This document shows positions 38,456-47,194 of a stretch of 64,000 nt of DNA, piece after piece (within the stretch, counting starts at the first letter, position 1; each line of letters opens with the position of its first letter). The DNA lies in assembly GCF_001558155.1 (NCBI RefSeq), contig NZ_LOAS01000001.1, forward strand, positions 62,001-126,000. The letters are read 5' to 3'. The stretch comes from Aliiruegeria sabulilitoris. GTDB lineage: Bacteria > Pseudomonadota > Alphaproteobacteria > Rhodobacterales > Rhodobacteraceae. The notes below the pieces were generated by a model. The model searched no databases and was not told where the DNA came from. It saw only the letters and a list, made by a program, of their open reading frames with translations. Both the position numbers and the translations under genes were made by a program.

Positions 38456-39399
38456 TGGCCGGCAGACCGATCCTCGCCGTTGGCGGTGAAAACCTGATCG
38501 ACCATGTGACCCGCGATGGCGAGGTCTCGGCCTGCCCCGGCGGCTCGCCGTTCAACGTCGCCATGGCACTGGGCCGGCAGGAAACGGATGTGCACTACAT
38601 CTCCCCGATTTCCACGGATCGCTGGGGGGACTTGCTCACCGAAACGCTGCGCGCATCGGGCGTGGTCCTGACGGGCGGGCGCAACCCCGCCCCCACGACC
38701 ATGGCGCGGGTGACGGTTTCCAACGGCGTGCCCAGCTACCGTTTCGAGCGGGAGCGGACAGCAGAGCGGATGATCACTTGCGAAAGCCTCCGCGCCGCCT
38801 TGCCGGACGGCGCGGCGTCGGTCCATACCGGCTCGCTGACACTTACCGATGGCGCAGATGCCGCTTCCTGGGAGGCGTTCTGCGCCGATTGCTTCGACGA
38901 AGGGCGGCTGATTTCGCTCGATCCCAATGTTCGCCTATCGGTCATTGCGGATGTGTCCGGATACCGGGACCGCATCCTGCGCATATGCCAACGGGTTCAC
39001 CTGCTCAAACTGAGCGACGAGGATCTCGAAGGGCTTTTCCCGGGCCAGACGCAGCCCCAGGCGCTGGAGGCGCTGCGGGCGCTTTCTTCGGCCCGTTTGC
39101 TCATCCTGACTCGCGGCAGCGAGGGGGTCGTCGCTCAGATGGGCAGCGAGACGATCGAGCTTCCCGCCGCCGATGTGCCTGCGCTTGTCGACACGGTCGG
39201 GGCCGGCGACACATTCACGGCGACAATCCTGGCCGCACTGGCAGACCGAAACGCGCTCTCCACCGCCGCTCTCGCGTCCCTCACGCGAGACGACCTCATT
39301 TTGCTGCTCCGTCGCGCCAGTCTGGCCGCGGCGCTCAATTGCGGACGCGCGGGATGCAACCCGCCCAGCCGCACAGAGATAGACGCAGCTTCAACTTGA
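38455..39399 (+). CDS. PfkB-family fructokinase-like sugar kinase
   Basis: 314 residues. ILAVGGENLIDHVTRDG, then CPGGSPFNVAMALGRQETDV, ISLDPNVRLSVIAD and the catalytic VDTVGAGDTFTATILAALAD mark a fructokinase-type PfkB enzyme. It would phosphorylate the fructose made by SmoS and MtlK. The ATG at 38455 shares one base with the SDR stop (TGATG). Confidence 0.85.
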   Translation: MAGRPILAVGGENLIDHVTRDGEVSACPGGSPFNVAMALGRQETDVHYISPISTDRWGDLLTETLRASGVVLTGGRNPAPTTMARVTVSNGVPSYRFERERTAERMITCESLRAALPDGAASVHTGSLTLTDGADAASWEAFCADCFDEGRLISLDPNVRLSVIADVSGYRDRILRICQRVHLLKLSDEDLEGLFPGQTQPQALEALRALSSARLLILTRGSEGVVAQMGSETIELPAADVPALVDTVGAGDTFTATILAALADRNALSTAALASLTRDDLILLLRRASLAAALNCGRAGCNPPSRTEIDAAST

Positions 39400-39414
39400 A
39401 AGGCCAAGGACAAG

Positions 39415-40080
39415 ATGGACCTCTATATCGACACCGCGGAAACAGCCGCCTGGTCGGAACTCATGCCCACGCGGCTCTTTAAGGGGATCACGACGAACCC
39501 GCTTCTGGCGCACCGGGCCGGACTCTCCTATCCGGAGATCGACTGGGCTGGCATGGCGGGGCTTGCCGCGGATCTCGGTGCCAAGGAACTTCACTGCCAG
39601 GTCTACGGTCCGACCGAGACCTACATCGACTTTGCCGGTGCCCGATACGAGGACGGGAAAAAGGCGGGCATACAGGTTGTGATCAAGGTCCCCCTGGTCG
39701 AACCGGCCATTCGCGTCGTGCCAAAGATGAAATCCGTCCTCGGCGGGCCTATCCTGATGACGGCCTGCTACGATGCAAAGCAGATGTTCGTGGCGACGGC
39801 TCTGGAGGCGGAGTATATCGCGCCCTATTTCGGAAGGATGCTCGAAGGAGGGCTCCCGGCCTATGAGGCGATGGAACAGATGCTTGCAATTGGCGATCTC
39901 GCGAGCGGAAAAACCAGAATTCTTGTGGCCTCCCTGCGCAATACCGATCAGATGGTGTCGCTTGCCCGCATCGGGCTGGATTGCTTCACGATTGCTCCGA
40001 AGATAGCCCGCGACTTGCTGACAGACGCCAATTCGGTTGCAGCGGTTGTCGATTTTGAAAACGCCGCACTGAACGCGTAG
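39415..40080 (+). CDS. Transaldolase/fructose-6-phosphate aldolase family protein
   Basis: 221 residues, the short transaldolase/FSA subfamily. LFKGITTNPLLAHRAG is the family start; the Schiff-base Lys is in IQVVIKVPLVEPAIRVVPKM. FSA enzymes cleave fructose-6-phosphate to dihydroxyacetone and glyceraldehyde-3-phosphate; related short transaldolases act on other ketose phosphates. Last gene of the six-gene plus-strand operon. Confidence 0.85.
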   Translation: MDLYIDTAETAAWSELMPTRLFKGITTNPLLAHRAGLSYPEIDWAGMAGLAADLGAKELHCQVYGPTETYIDFAGARYEDGKKAGIQVVIKVPLVEPAIRVVPKMKSVLGGPILMTACYDAKQMFVATALEAEYIAPYFGRMLEGGLPAYEAMEQMLAIGDLASGKTRILVASLRNTDQMVSLARIGLDCFTIAPKIARDLLTDANSVAAVVDFENAALNA

Positions 40081-40236
40081 CCACCCTTGGTGGGCCGGCG
40101 ACGACATCAGCGAGCTTTCATCGCCTGTCGATTGCAGCCTTCCTGACCTGCGGGTCGGTTCTTGCAGCCTTAGGCACCCCAGCCAAGGTCCACCACGGTG
40201 GGCCGCGGTATGGCAGTACACGTCCGCTCAGGGCCG

Positions 40237-41445
40237 TTATCGACGGTCGCTGTTCGCAATCGCTTGACTTCCCCACGATACTTGTTCCACGCCGATGAAC
40301 GCTGCGAGGCGCGCCAGTTCGGCGGCGAGCTTGACGCGTCTTTTTGACGGCCAACGGACACCGTCCTCGGGCCAGAAGTTGAGCACATTGAGGGATGAGT
40401 CCCGGCGGTTTCCCTTCAGTTCGATACGCCCGACAAACCGGTGACCTTCAAGGATCGGAAACACGTAATATCCCCAGTTGCGTTGTGCGGCCGGGACGAA
40501 CATCTCGTTTCGGTACTCGAAGCCGAAAAGTCGGTTCAGGCGGTCGCGATCACGTATTAACGGGTCGAACGGGTTCAGAATGCGGAGCCTTGAAGTGACC
40601 GCAGCCAGCGCGGCAATGCGTTGCTCGATGTCAGAAGGTCCAAGAGCCTTGATCCACTGGCCGTCTGCTGTCTCGATCTCGACCGGATGGAGGCTTTCGG
40701 TCCGGTCGATCCAATCCAGCACCTCGGTACGACTTGCGGCATCCCAAAACCGCTGGATCTCGCCCGGACTGGCGAAACCCAAGCGATCCAGCGCCTCTGA
40801 ACAGAGCCAGTCGATCTGCGCCCGGTCACTTACGCAAGCTTCGCGAAGATGCGCTGGAAACACCCGTTCGGCCAGATCGTAGACCTTGGTGAAGTTCATC
40901 CGGTGGCAGGTCGCCAATTCCCCGCTGTACCACATGTAATCGAGCGCCAGCTTGTGCGGTGGACGTGCCCACATCTGGCCGGAATTGGCCGCCCTGGTTT
41001 CGAATGCCTTGGTCGAGAGGGCTCCTTCGGCAGCAATTCTCGCCTTGATGGCCGCACGCGCCTCGATATCAGGCAGGCCCTTGAACCAGCCCGCCTTGTC
41101 GAGCTGCTCCCGCTTGCGGCGGAACTGCCGCTGCCACATCGGCAGGAACTCCATCGGCAGGACCGAGGCATCATGGGTGAAATGCTCGAAAATGCTCCGG
41201 TCCCGGGCAAGAAGCTTGTCCAGCATCGGCTCGCGGTAGTTCTGGTTGCGGCTCCAGAGGATGTGGTGATGGGCGCGGGAGACGACCTGAATGGTGTCGA
41301 GTTGTACGAACCCGAGCTTGCGAATGATCGCCAAGGCATTGAGAGGACCGGTCGGCGCCCGAGCCAAGCCCTGCGAGGTCAACCAAAGGGTCCGTGCCGT
41401 CCGGTTGCCGATACGAAGGGGAGGTGTTGTCTCGCGTGCCAACAA
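40237..41445 (-). CDS. YcaQ/AlkZ-type DNA glycosylase (winged-helix, crosslink repair)
   Basis: 402 residues. LGFVQLDTIQVVSRAHHHIL followed by WSRNQNY matches the YcaQ family, with the catalytic Q-x-D motif QLD. RILNPFDPLIRDRDRLNRLF and YYVFPILEGHRFVGRIELKG are other conserved stretches. Homologues remove alkylated bases and unhook interstrand crosslinks. The gene converges with the polyol operon and stands alone. Confidence 0.85.
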   Translation of the reverse strand: MLARETTPPLRIGNRTARTLWLTSQGLARAPTGPLNALAIIRKLGFVQLDTIQVVSRAHHHILWSRNQNYREPMLDKLLARDRSIFEHFTHDASVLPMEFLPMWQRQFRRKREQLDKAGWFKGLPDIEARAAIKARIAAEGALSTKAFETRAANSGQMWARPPHKLALDYMWYSGELATCHRMNFTKVYDLAERVFPAHLREACVSDRAQIDWLCSEALDRLGFASPGEIQRFWDAASRTEVLDWIDRTESLHPVEIETADGQWIKALGPSDIEQRIAALAAVTSRLRILNPFDPLIRDRDRLNRLFGFEYRNEMFVPAAQRNWGYYVFPILEGHRFVGRIELKGNRRDSSLNVLNFWPEDGVRWPSKRRVKLAAELARLAAFIGVEQVSWGSQAIANSDRR

Positions 41446-41768
41446 TTTACCGTCAGGTTGCAGGGCTGTGCCGTGTGCCCAGGAAGAAAAGCCTCAAACC
41501 ACCCTCCGGGTCAACCGGTGCTGCCCACATCTTCGGGCCGCCTCCGCACGTTCCAGCACCATAAGGATGATTTGGTAGACGATGACCCGCTCGCCTTAGC
41601 AAGCGACCTTTCGGCCCGTGTAGCCCGCAGCGGTCTGGAAGGCTGCGATACCGATGAGTGTCTCATCTCGGGACGTCATGCAGCAGCGAGGTTAGCTGGC
41701 GCGAATGGCCGAACCGGGCTGACAGCGTCGCCTCCGCACCCAGTGCGTTTGCAAACTGTAGCGAGTGA
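41446..41768. other. Intergenic region
   Basis: 323 bases between the glycosylase start and the chemoreceptor stop. Frames are open in part, but no peptide is recognisable; no strong hairpin seen. Confidence 0.45.
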
Positions 41769-44024
41769 CTACGCCGCAGCCTCACTCATCTTCTCTTCCG
41801 GCTCCACTTGAAAACGAGCCACACTTTCTGCAAGGCGCTGTGCTTCATTGGACATCATGAACGTGGCCGAAACAGACGCTTCCGACATAGCGGCGTTCTG
41901 TTGGATCGCTTGATCAAGTTGATTAACGGCGTTGCTTATCTCTTCGATACCCGTCGATTGCTCCCGCGAAGACGAAGCGATGTCTGCAACATGAGAAGAG
42001 ATCCTGGAAACGGATTGGACAATTGTTTTCAGCGCGTCTCCGACGTCGTCGACCAGTTTCACCCCCTGCTCTACTTGGGAATCGCTTTCCGAAATCAGGC
42101 CGTTGATTTCGCTCGCAGCTTCGGACGCACGCTGAGCGAGGGCGCGGACCTCAGATGCGACGACTGCAAATCCCCTTCCAGCATCTCCTGCGCGAGCAGC
42201 TTCGACGCCGGCATTCAACGCCAGCAGGTTGGTTTGGAATGCAATATCCTCGATCAAATCAATAATCTTCGCGATTTTCTTGGACGACCGGTCGATTGCG
42301 CTCATCGCAGCGACAGCATCCGTCACGACAAGAGAACTCTTTTCGGCCTGGTCCCGAGCGGACGTCACGATACTGTCGGTCTCATTGGCCCTTTCCGCGG
42401 ATTGCTTGACTGAGGAGGCCACCTCCGTGATTGCCGCCGCACTTTCTTCCAGCGAACTCGCAGACCGCTCCGTTCTGCCGGAAAGGCTCTCGGCAGCTTC
42501 GTTCATCGATGCTGCATTCTGGTTGATCGTTGCCGCGCTCAAAGAAATCGATCGGATTGTATCGGCAAGTGTATCGATTGCGAGATTGTAATCGAGCCGC
42601 AACTGTTCATAGCCATCAACAAACCGCGTTTCGATACGTGCATTGAGTTTGCCGGCCGCAAGATCACGCAGGGCCCTGGCGAGCGAGTCGACAACCGTTG
42701 CCTGCTCCTCCTGCCTGGCTCGGCGCTCCATCTCCGCGGCATGTTCTATCTCTGCAAGTCGTTTGTCCTCGGCCTCCTTTGCTTGGCGTTCCCGTTGTTC
42801 TGCTTCGCGTTGAGCCGCATGTTCCCGCTCAAGACGTTCAAGGCGTTCGGCTTCTGCACGCTCCCGGTGCCGTTCCTGATCCCGCTGAAGCTCTTCGCGT
42901 TCCAGCCGACTCTCCCGAAATTCTTCGGTCGCCCGCGCAATGGCACCAATCTCGTCCGCCCTGTCCTTGAATGGAACCGAGATCTCGTAATTGCGGCCCG
43001 CCAGTTCTCCGATCACCTCAGAGAGATGAGCCAATGGGCGACCGATCCGACGAGTCGCGGCAAAGGAAGCCAGGGCCGAGACGGCAATACCGCACGCCAA
43101 AACCAAGGACACGATGGCAATTGTCGTCGCGCCGGTAGATTTTGCATGATCGACGGATTTGGCCATGGCAGCCATTGCATTGGCTTGCTCGGAACGAGAC
43201 ATTTCAATCACCGTGGAAAGCCGTTCGAGGAGCGCTCCAAGAGCCGCGTTTTTTGCATCCTCGGCTGCCTTGAAGCGAGTCGTTGCTTCATCGTGCAAGG
43301 CTTCCAAGGCACGGTTCACCTTCGGTACACGACGAGACTGCATTCGGACGAACTGAGCCGCGGCTTTCTCCGGCTTCGTAATAACCTTGTCCGCGACATA
43401 GGTGACCATGCTGTCTTCGGCCGCGAGATAGCTGCCAATGAGAGCGCCCAAGTCCTCGTCCGGAGCCGTGTATTCGGCCGACCACTGCGCGAACTCGGTT
43501 TCCCCAGGATCCGTCAATAAACCGTCGAAAACTCCAAAGCGTGTTGCTTCGTCGACCGACTTCAAAAACCGCGCGTTGACGACGGCAATGTGTTCAAGAA
43601 AGCTCGGCAGGCTATATTCGGTCCCATCAAACATGAAGACATATTTCGAGGTTCGCTCATGAACCTCGAGCGTGGTCCGCGTGTCGTCCTTCAGGCGGGC
43701 AAGCTCGGCAATCAGCGCCTCGTTGCCTGACGCGGACGCAATTTCTCCGAGTTCGTCCATGAGGTCTGCAATTTGGTCTTCCATTGTCGGGTCATTCCGT
43801 GCGCGACCGAAATAGGAGACCGCCGTGACTTCTATCTTCGCCGATGTTTCAGCAAGAAGTGCTGCTCTCTCTGCCTGAGGAAGCGCTTGTTCCGCCGCGA
43901 TATTGACCGTTTGCGTAATGGAGCGCGCGCCGTAGACACCAACACCGCCAACTACGGCAGCAATAGCCAGCACGATCCCGAACACCAGGACCAGTTGCTG
44001 AGAAATACTCATGGATTTCAGCAT
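41769..44024 (-). CDS. Methyl-accepting chemotaxis protein
   Basis: 751 residues. Helix 1 about 10-32; periplasmic domain about 33-298; helix 2 about 299-323; HAMP about 324-378; a long charged coiled-coil rich in E, R and A about 379-441; a second HAMP-like segment about 442-495; methylation helices and signalling tip EDIAFQTNLLALNAGVEAAR (592-611). No C-terminal NWETF pentapeptide. The periplasmic domain has a helix pair (FLEHIAVVNARFLKSVDEAT then WSAEYTAPDED) faintly like the CZB zinc domain, without its ligands. Ligand unknown. The small exported protein gene lies 30 bases upstream in the same orientation. Confidence 0.93.
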   Translation of the reverse strand: MLKSMSISQQLVLVFGIVLAIAAVVGGVGVYGARSITQTVNIAAEQALPQAERAALLAETSAKIEVTAVSYFGRARNDPTMEDQIADLMDELGEIASASGNEALIAELARLKDDTRTTLEVHERTSKYVFMFDGTEYSLPSFLEHIAVVNARFLKSVDEATRFGVFDGLLTDPGETEFAQWSAEYTAPDEDLGALIGSYLAAEDSMVTYVADKVITKPEKAAAQFVRMQSRRVPKVNRALEALHDEATTRFKAAEDAKNAALGALLERLSTVIEMSRSEQANAMAAMAKSVDHAKSTGATTIAIVSLVLACGIAVSALASFAATRRIGRPLAHLSEVIGELAGRNYEISVPFKDRADEIGAIARATEEFRESRLEREELQRDQERHRERAEAERLERLEREHAAQREAEQRERQAKEAEDKRLAEIEHAAEMERRARQEEQATVVDSLARALRDLAAGKLNARIETRFVDGYEQLRLDYNLAIDTLADTIRSISLSAATINQNAASMNEAAESLSGRTERSASSLEESAAAITEVASSVKQSAERANETDSIVTSARDQAEKSSLVVTDAVAAMSAIDRSSKKIAKIIDLIEDIAFQTNLLALNAGVEAARAGDAGRGFAVVASEVRALAQRASEAASEINGLISESDSQVEQGVKLVDDVGDALKTIVQSVSRISSHVADIASSSREQSTGIEEISNAVNQLDQAIQQNAAMSEASVSATFMMSNEAQRLAESVARFQVEPEEKMSEAAA

Positions 44025-44054
44025 GTTCCACGCTCCATTTTCACTCAGGTTTGT

Positions 44055-44561
44055 TCAGTCGATATGCGCGAGGTGCTCGACGACCTCGGCCAACTCGTCC
44101 TTGACCTGCAGCAGGAACACCTTGTCTCCGGTCTCCTTGTAGCTCCGAAGCGCGATGACGGCGGTTGCTGGATGCACCACGGCATCCACATGACCGACAA
44201 CAGGGCTGAAGTGGTCATAGTCCTCAATGTCGGTACCAATCTCTTGGAACGCTTCACCATCATGCCAAGCGACTTCGATACCATCGAGATCCATCGCCAT
44301 CATTTTCTCAGCGTTGTCCGCGACGTAGTTCAGGATCTTTGCGTCTTCGGGCGCTTCCGAGGCATGCTCCAGCGCACCGGCAACACCGATCTGCACCAGT
44401 TCGACCTGCAAGGCGATGAGCGCATCTGCATCGACATCGCCTGCTTCAAGCTGGGACACCGTGTCGGCAACAATGGTCCGAAATCTATCCGTTTCCATTG
44501 CGACGGCACTGGAGCACGCGGCCGTAGCAAGCAGAGCGGCGAGGATCTTCTTATAGGTCAT
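44055..44561 (-). CDS. Small exported protein of unknown function, upstream of the chemoreceptor
   Basis: 168 residues. Signal peptide TYKKILAALLATAACSSAVA with cleavage before METDRF, so periplasmic. The mature part is acidic and helical. It has several His residues (WHDGEAFQEIG, HFSPVVGHVDAVVHPATAVI) that could bind a metal or ligand. I know no family for it. It is encoded just before the chemoreceptor on the same strand, so it may be a ligand-binding partner (inference). GGAG precedes the ATG at 44561; the frame extends 11 codons further. Confidence 0.7.
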   Translation of the reverse strand: MTYKKILAALLATAACSSAVAMETDRFRTIVADTVSQLEAGDVDADALIALQVELVQIGVAGALEHASEAPEDAKILNYVADNAEKMMAMDLDGIEVAWHDGEAFQEIGTDIEDYDHFSPVVGHVDAVVHPATAVIALRSYKETGDKVFLLQVKDELAEVVEHLAHID

Positions 44562-45082
44562 TGATATCTCCGGGATGATTCGACGCGTGAGCATTGCCGA
44601 TCCGGCACTAACAAGCCTTTAAGATGCATCCATTATACAAGAAAACGATCCGCAGAGTCCCTGTCCATCGGTCATCAAATGGCATGGGTGACGAAAAACG
44701 AACCGCAACCGCGTGACGCCCAGCATCTTGCTTGGTGCCAAGGGGCGGGCCGACAATGCGGTGGACGGAGCCATCATGACCCGCCCATCTTGGAAGTTGC
44801 TTTTTCAATGCACCTTTAGGCATTCAACCAGAACCACCCAATGAGGTCATCCCAGTCGCGCAAAAGGCGATTTGGCGTGGATCTCCACTCTACGGGCTGA
44901 GGTGCCTCTTCGAACCATGCGGAAACAGGCTTAAGGGCGCGCGACGCGCGGCAACCCGTTACGACAAGACAGCTAATAGAACCGTCACATCATTTCGAAA
45001 CCCCATCTCGCACTGCTGCATGGACAACGCCTGAAGGCTTAGGCAAAACAGTTGCCTTGAACACAACGGAGAGTGCGTCGCG
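44562..45082. other. Divergent intergenic region with a possible promoter
   Basis: 521 bases between the exported protein and the antiporter. A perfect TATAAT lies on the minus strand (44632-44637), about 70 nt before the exported protein start, without a clear -35. No gene or RNA was recognised in the rest. Confidence 0.4.
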
Positions 45083-46771
45083 ATGGCGATAGAAGTAGCT
45101 GGGAGTATTGGAACAATTCCTGCAGTCGCGCTCGTCGGGGCATTGGGGGTCGGCTCGCAATGGCTTGCATGGCGCCTGCAGTTACCAGCTATCGTTCTAA
45201 TGCTGGCAGCTGGTGTCGTTGTCGGCCCACTGACCGGGATTCTGGTACCTTCTGTCGAGTTTGGCGCGCTGCTTCAGCCGCTAATCGCTTTGGCCGTTTC
45301 AATCATCCTCTTTGAAGGCGGTCTCACACTCGATTTCAAAAAGCTCGCGGGTGCAGGAACGGGCGTGATCCGGCTCATCGTGATTGGAGCGCCTCTCGGG
45401 TGGTTGCTCTCTTCGCTTACCCTGCGATACGGCGCCGGCCTGACTTGGGACGCAGCCGTCGTTTTCGGTGGCATCATGATTGTTACAGGACCGACCGTGA
45501 TCGCGCCGCTCTTGCGCCAGGCACGCCTACAGCGTCGGCCGGCCGCTTTGCTGCAATGGGAAGCGATTGTCAACGATCCGATTGGAGCCTTGGCGGCGGT
45601 CGTCGCCTTCCAAGTCGTGCTGACCTTGCGGGGCGGGGCCGAAGTCGGAATGGGTGCAATGGTTTTCGGAATCGTTTTTTCCGCGACCCTTGGCTATGCG
45701 ATCGCAAAAAGCGTCGTCTACCTGTTTCGCAATGCGTTGGTTCCCGAATACATGAAGGTGCCGGTCTTATTTGCCGCTGTTCTCGTGGCTTTTTCAGTCT
45801 CGGACTTGTTGCTTCATGAAAGCGGCCTGCTCGCGGTGACCGTGATGGGGCTTGTCATCGCCAATGCCAACCTGCCGTCCTACGAAGAGTTAAGACGCTT
45901 CAAGGAACACGCCACGGTCCTTCTTGTTTCCGGCCTTTTCATATTGCTTGCCGCCTCGCTTGATTTCTCGGCACTGGGACAGCTCACATGGAGGGCATCA
46001 CTTTTTGTGCTTGGGGTGGTGCTGCTCGCGCGTCCCTTGACGGTTCTCATCTCTCTGCTGGGCACAGACTTGCCTTGGAGAGAGCGCATATTGGTGGCCT
46101 TCACCGGACCCAGAGGCATTGTGCTCGTTGCAGTCGCCGGGTTGTTTGGCGAACGGTTGGCCGCTGCAGGCGTTGCCGATGGCGCTCTCGTGGGACCGCT
46201 TGCTTTTGCCTTGGTCACGGTGACGGTTGTCTTGCATGGTTTCACACTTGGCCCCATGGCGCGGTTTCTGGGCTTGTCAGGCGGCGAGTCGCCAGGCGTC
46301 ATTCTCGTTGGAGGATCTCGTTTCACAACCGAGTTCGCCCAAGCTCTAGTGAAAGCCGGATTGCCAGCTTTGATCACGGATCCTAACAGGGCCAATCTGC
46401 AACGCGCACGGGATGCTGGCATTCCGACATTCTACGGCGACATTCTGGGAGAGGCCGCAGAACATTCGGTCGAGTTTATTGAGTACCGGACCGTCCTGGC
46501 GGCAACAAATAACGACGCCTACAACACGCTGGTCGTGGCTGATCTCGGGCCAGAATTCGGTCGCGCTCGCGTGTGGCGCCTGGCGAGATCGAAGGAAAAC
46601 CGCGCACGCCATGCATTGCCACCAGGTTTGGCAGGGCGCTCCATCGGGGAAGGCAGAACCCAAGAATATCTGGACGACTTGGTCAAGCAAGGTTGGAGCA
46701 TGCGCGTTACGCGAATTACCGAAGAGTTCACGTTGACAATTGGCGCGAGCGTTGGCCGGATGCACAGCTGA
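45083..46771 (+). CDS. Cation/proton antiporter with RCK domain (3' end frameshifted)
   Basis: The open frame gives 562 residues. Residues 1-400 form about 12 membrane helices of a CPA1/NhaP-like antiporter (ILFEGGLTLDFKKL; EAIVNDPIGALAAVVAFQVV; VAFTGPRGIVLVAVAGLFGE). Residues 408-550 form a cytoplasmic RCK/TrkA-N nucleotide-binding domain (PGVILVGGSRFTTEFAQALV; TFYGDILGE; TVLAATNNDAYNTLV). The last ~12 residues (TIGASVGRMHS) look wrong. The expected C-terminus continues in another frame to 46878 (separate entry). One extra base near 46735 would give a 598-residue protein. A real mutation or a sequencing error are both possible. Confidence 0.88.
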   Translation: MAIEVAGSIGTIPAVALVGALGVGSQWLAWRLQLPAIVLMLAAGVVVGPLTGILVPSVEFGALLQPLIALAVSIILFEGGLTLDFKKLAGAGTGVIRLIVIGAPLGWLLSSLTLRYGAGLTWDAAVVFGGIMIVTGPTVIAPLLRQARLQRRPAALLQWEAIVNDPIGALAAVVAFQVVLTLRGGAEVGMGAMVFGIVFSATLGYAIAKSVVYLFRNALVPEYMKVPVLFAAVLVAFSVSDLLLHESGLLAVTVMGLVIANANLPSYEELRRFKEHATVLLVSGLFILLAASLDFSALGQLTWRASLFVLGVVLLARPLTVLISLLGTDLPWRERILVAFTGPRGIVLVAVAGLFGERLAAAGVADGALVGPLAFALVTVTVVLHGFTLGPMARFLGLSGGESPGVILVGGSRFTTEFAQALVKAGLPALITDPNRANLQRARDAGIPTFYGDILGEAAEHSVEFIEYRTVLAATNNDAYNTLVVADLGPEFGRARVWRLARSKENRARHALPPGLAGRSIGEGRTQEYLDDLVKQGWSMRVTRITEEFTLTIGASVGRMHS

Positions 46772-46878
46772 TCGGTGTTCTGAAGCCAGATGGGGACCTG
46801 ACCCTTCTTTCCGAAGTTCCAGAAACCGGTATTCCCGAAAACACACGCATTGTTTCTTTGGCACCGCCCGTCGAGTGA
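46736..46878 (+). other. Displaced C-terminal tail of the antiporter (frame +2 relative to the gene)
   Basis: From about 46740 the alternative frame reads NWRERWPDAQLIGVLKPDGD and then LTLLSEVPETGIPENTRIVS, ending in LAPPVE before the TGA at 46876. The combination of a hydrophobic strand, a KPDGDL turn and an I-P-E-x-T-R-I-V-S-L strand is what ends RCK-bearing NhaP antiporters. It is not a separate gene (no start or ribosome site). Confidence 0.75.
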
Positions 46879-47033
46879 TGCGTAAGCTGTCTTCGCACTT
46901 CTATTTTTGAACAACACTGCTACGCCCGTGCAGTCACACTCAACGGCCACAATGGCGAACGGCAATTCAGCATCTCAGTGACCCGGCGAACGTCCGGTTT
47001 GGACCCACCCCAGAAACAGCATGTGCGTTGACA

Positions 47034-47061
47034 CAACAAAGGGCCCCTCAGGGCCCTTGTT
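47034..47061 (-). terminator. Terminator of the tRNA-Pro gene
   Basis: Read on the minus strand: ACAAGGGCCC, loop TGAG, GGGCCCTTTGT, followed by TGTGT. A strong GC stem just after the tRNA 3' end. Confidence 0.75.
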
Positions 47062-47065
47062 TAAT

Positions 47066-47142
47066 TGGTCGGAGTGAGAGGATTCGAACCTCCGACCCCT
47101 GCCTCCCGAAGACAGTGCTCTACCAGGCTGAGCTACACTCCG
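47066..47142 (-). tRNA. tRNA-Pro (anticodon CGG)
   Basis: 77 nt including an encoded CCA (47066-47068 on the minus strand). Acceptor stem CGGAGTG with CACTCCG; D-arm AGCTCAGCCTGGTAGAGCAC; anticodon loop TTCGGGA, giving anticodon CGG for the Pro codon CCG; T-arm GGTTCGAATCC. All four arms pair properly. Confidence 0.95.
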
Positions 47143-47194
47143 ACCGTGACGCAGGCGATTACAGAACCTGCCCGGGAATGGCAAGGGTTGTCGG

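Noticed and set aside
40132-40171. Two copies of TTGCAGCCTT 30 bases apart (40132-40141 and 40162-40171)
   Set aside because: Only two copies in a convergent gap, no further spacing pattern and no terminal inverted repeats; not an array or a mobile-element end.
40849-41811. 320-residue plus-strand frame reaching into the gap after the glycosylase
   Set aside because: Its first two thirds are antisense to the glycosylase gene. The part in the gap has no recognisable domain and no ribosome site.
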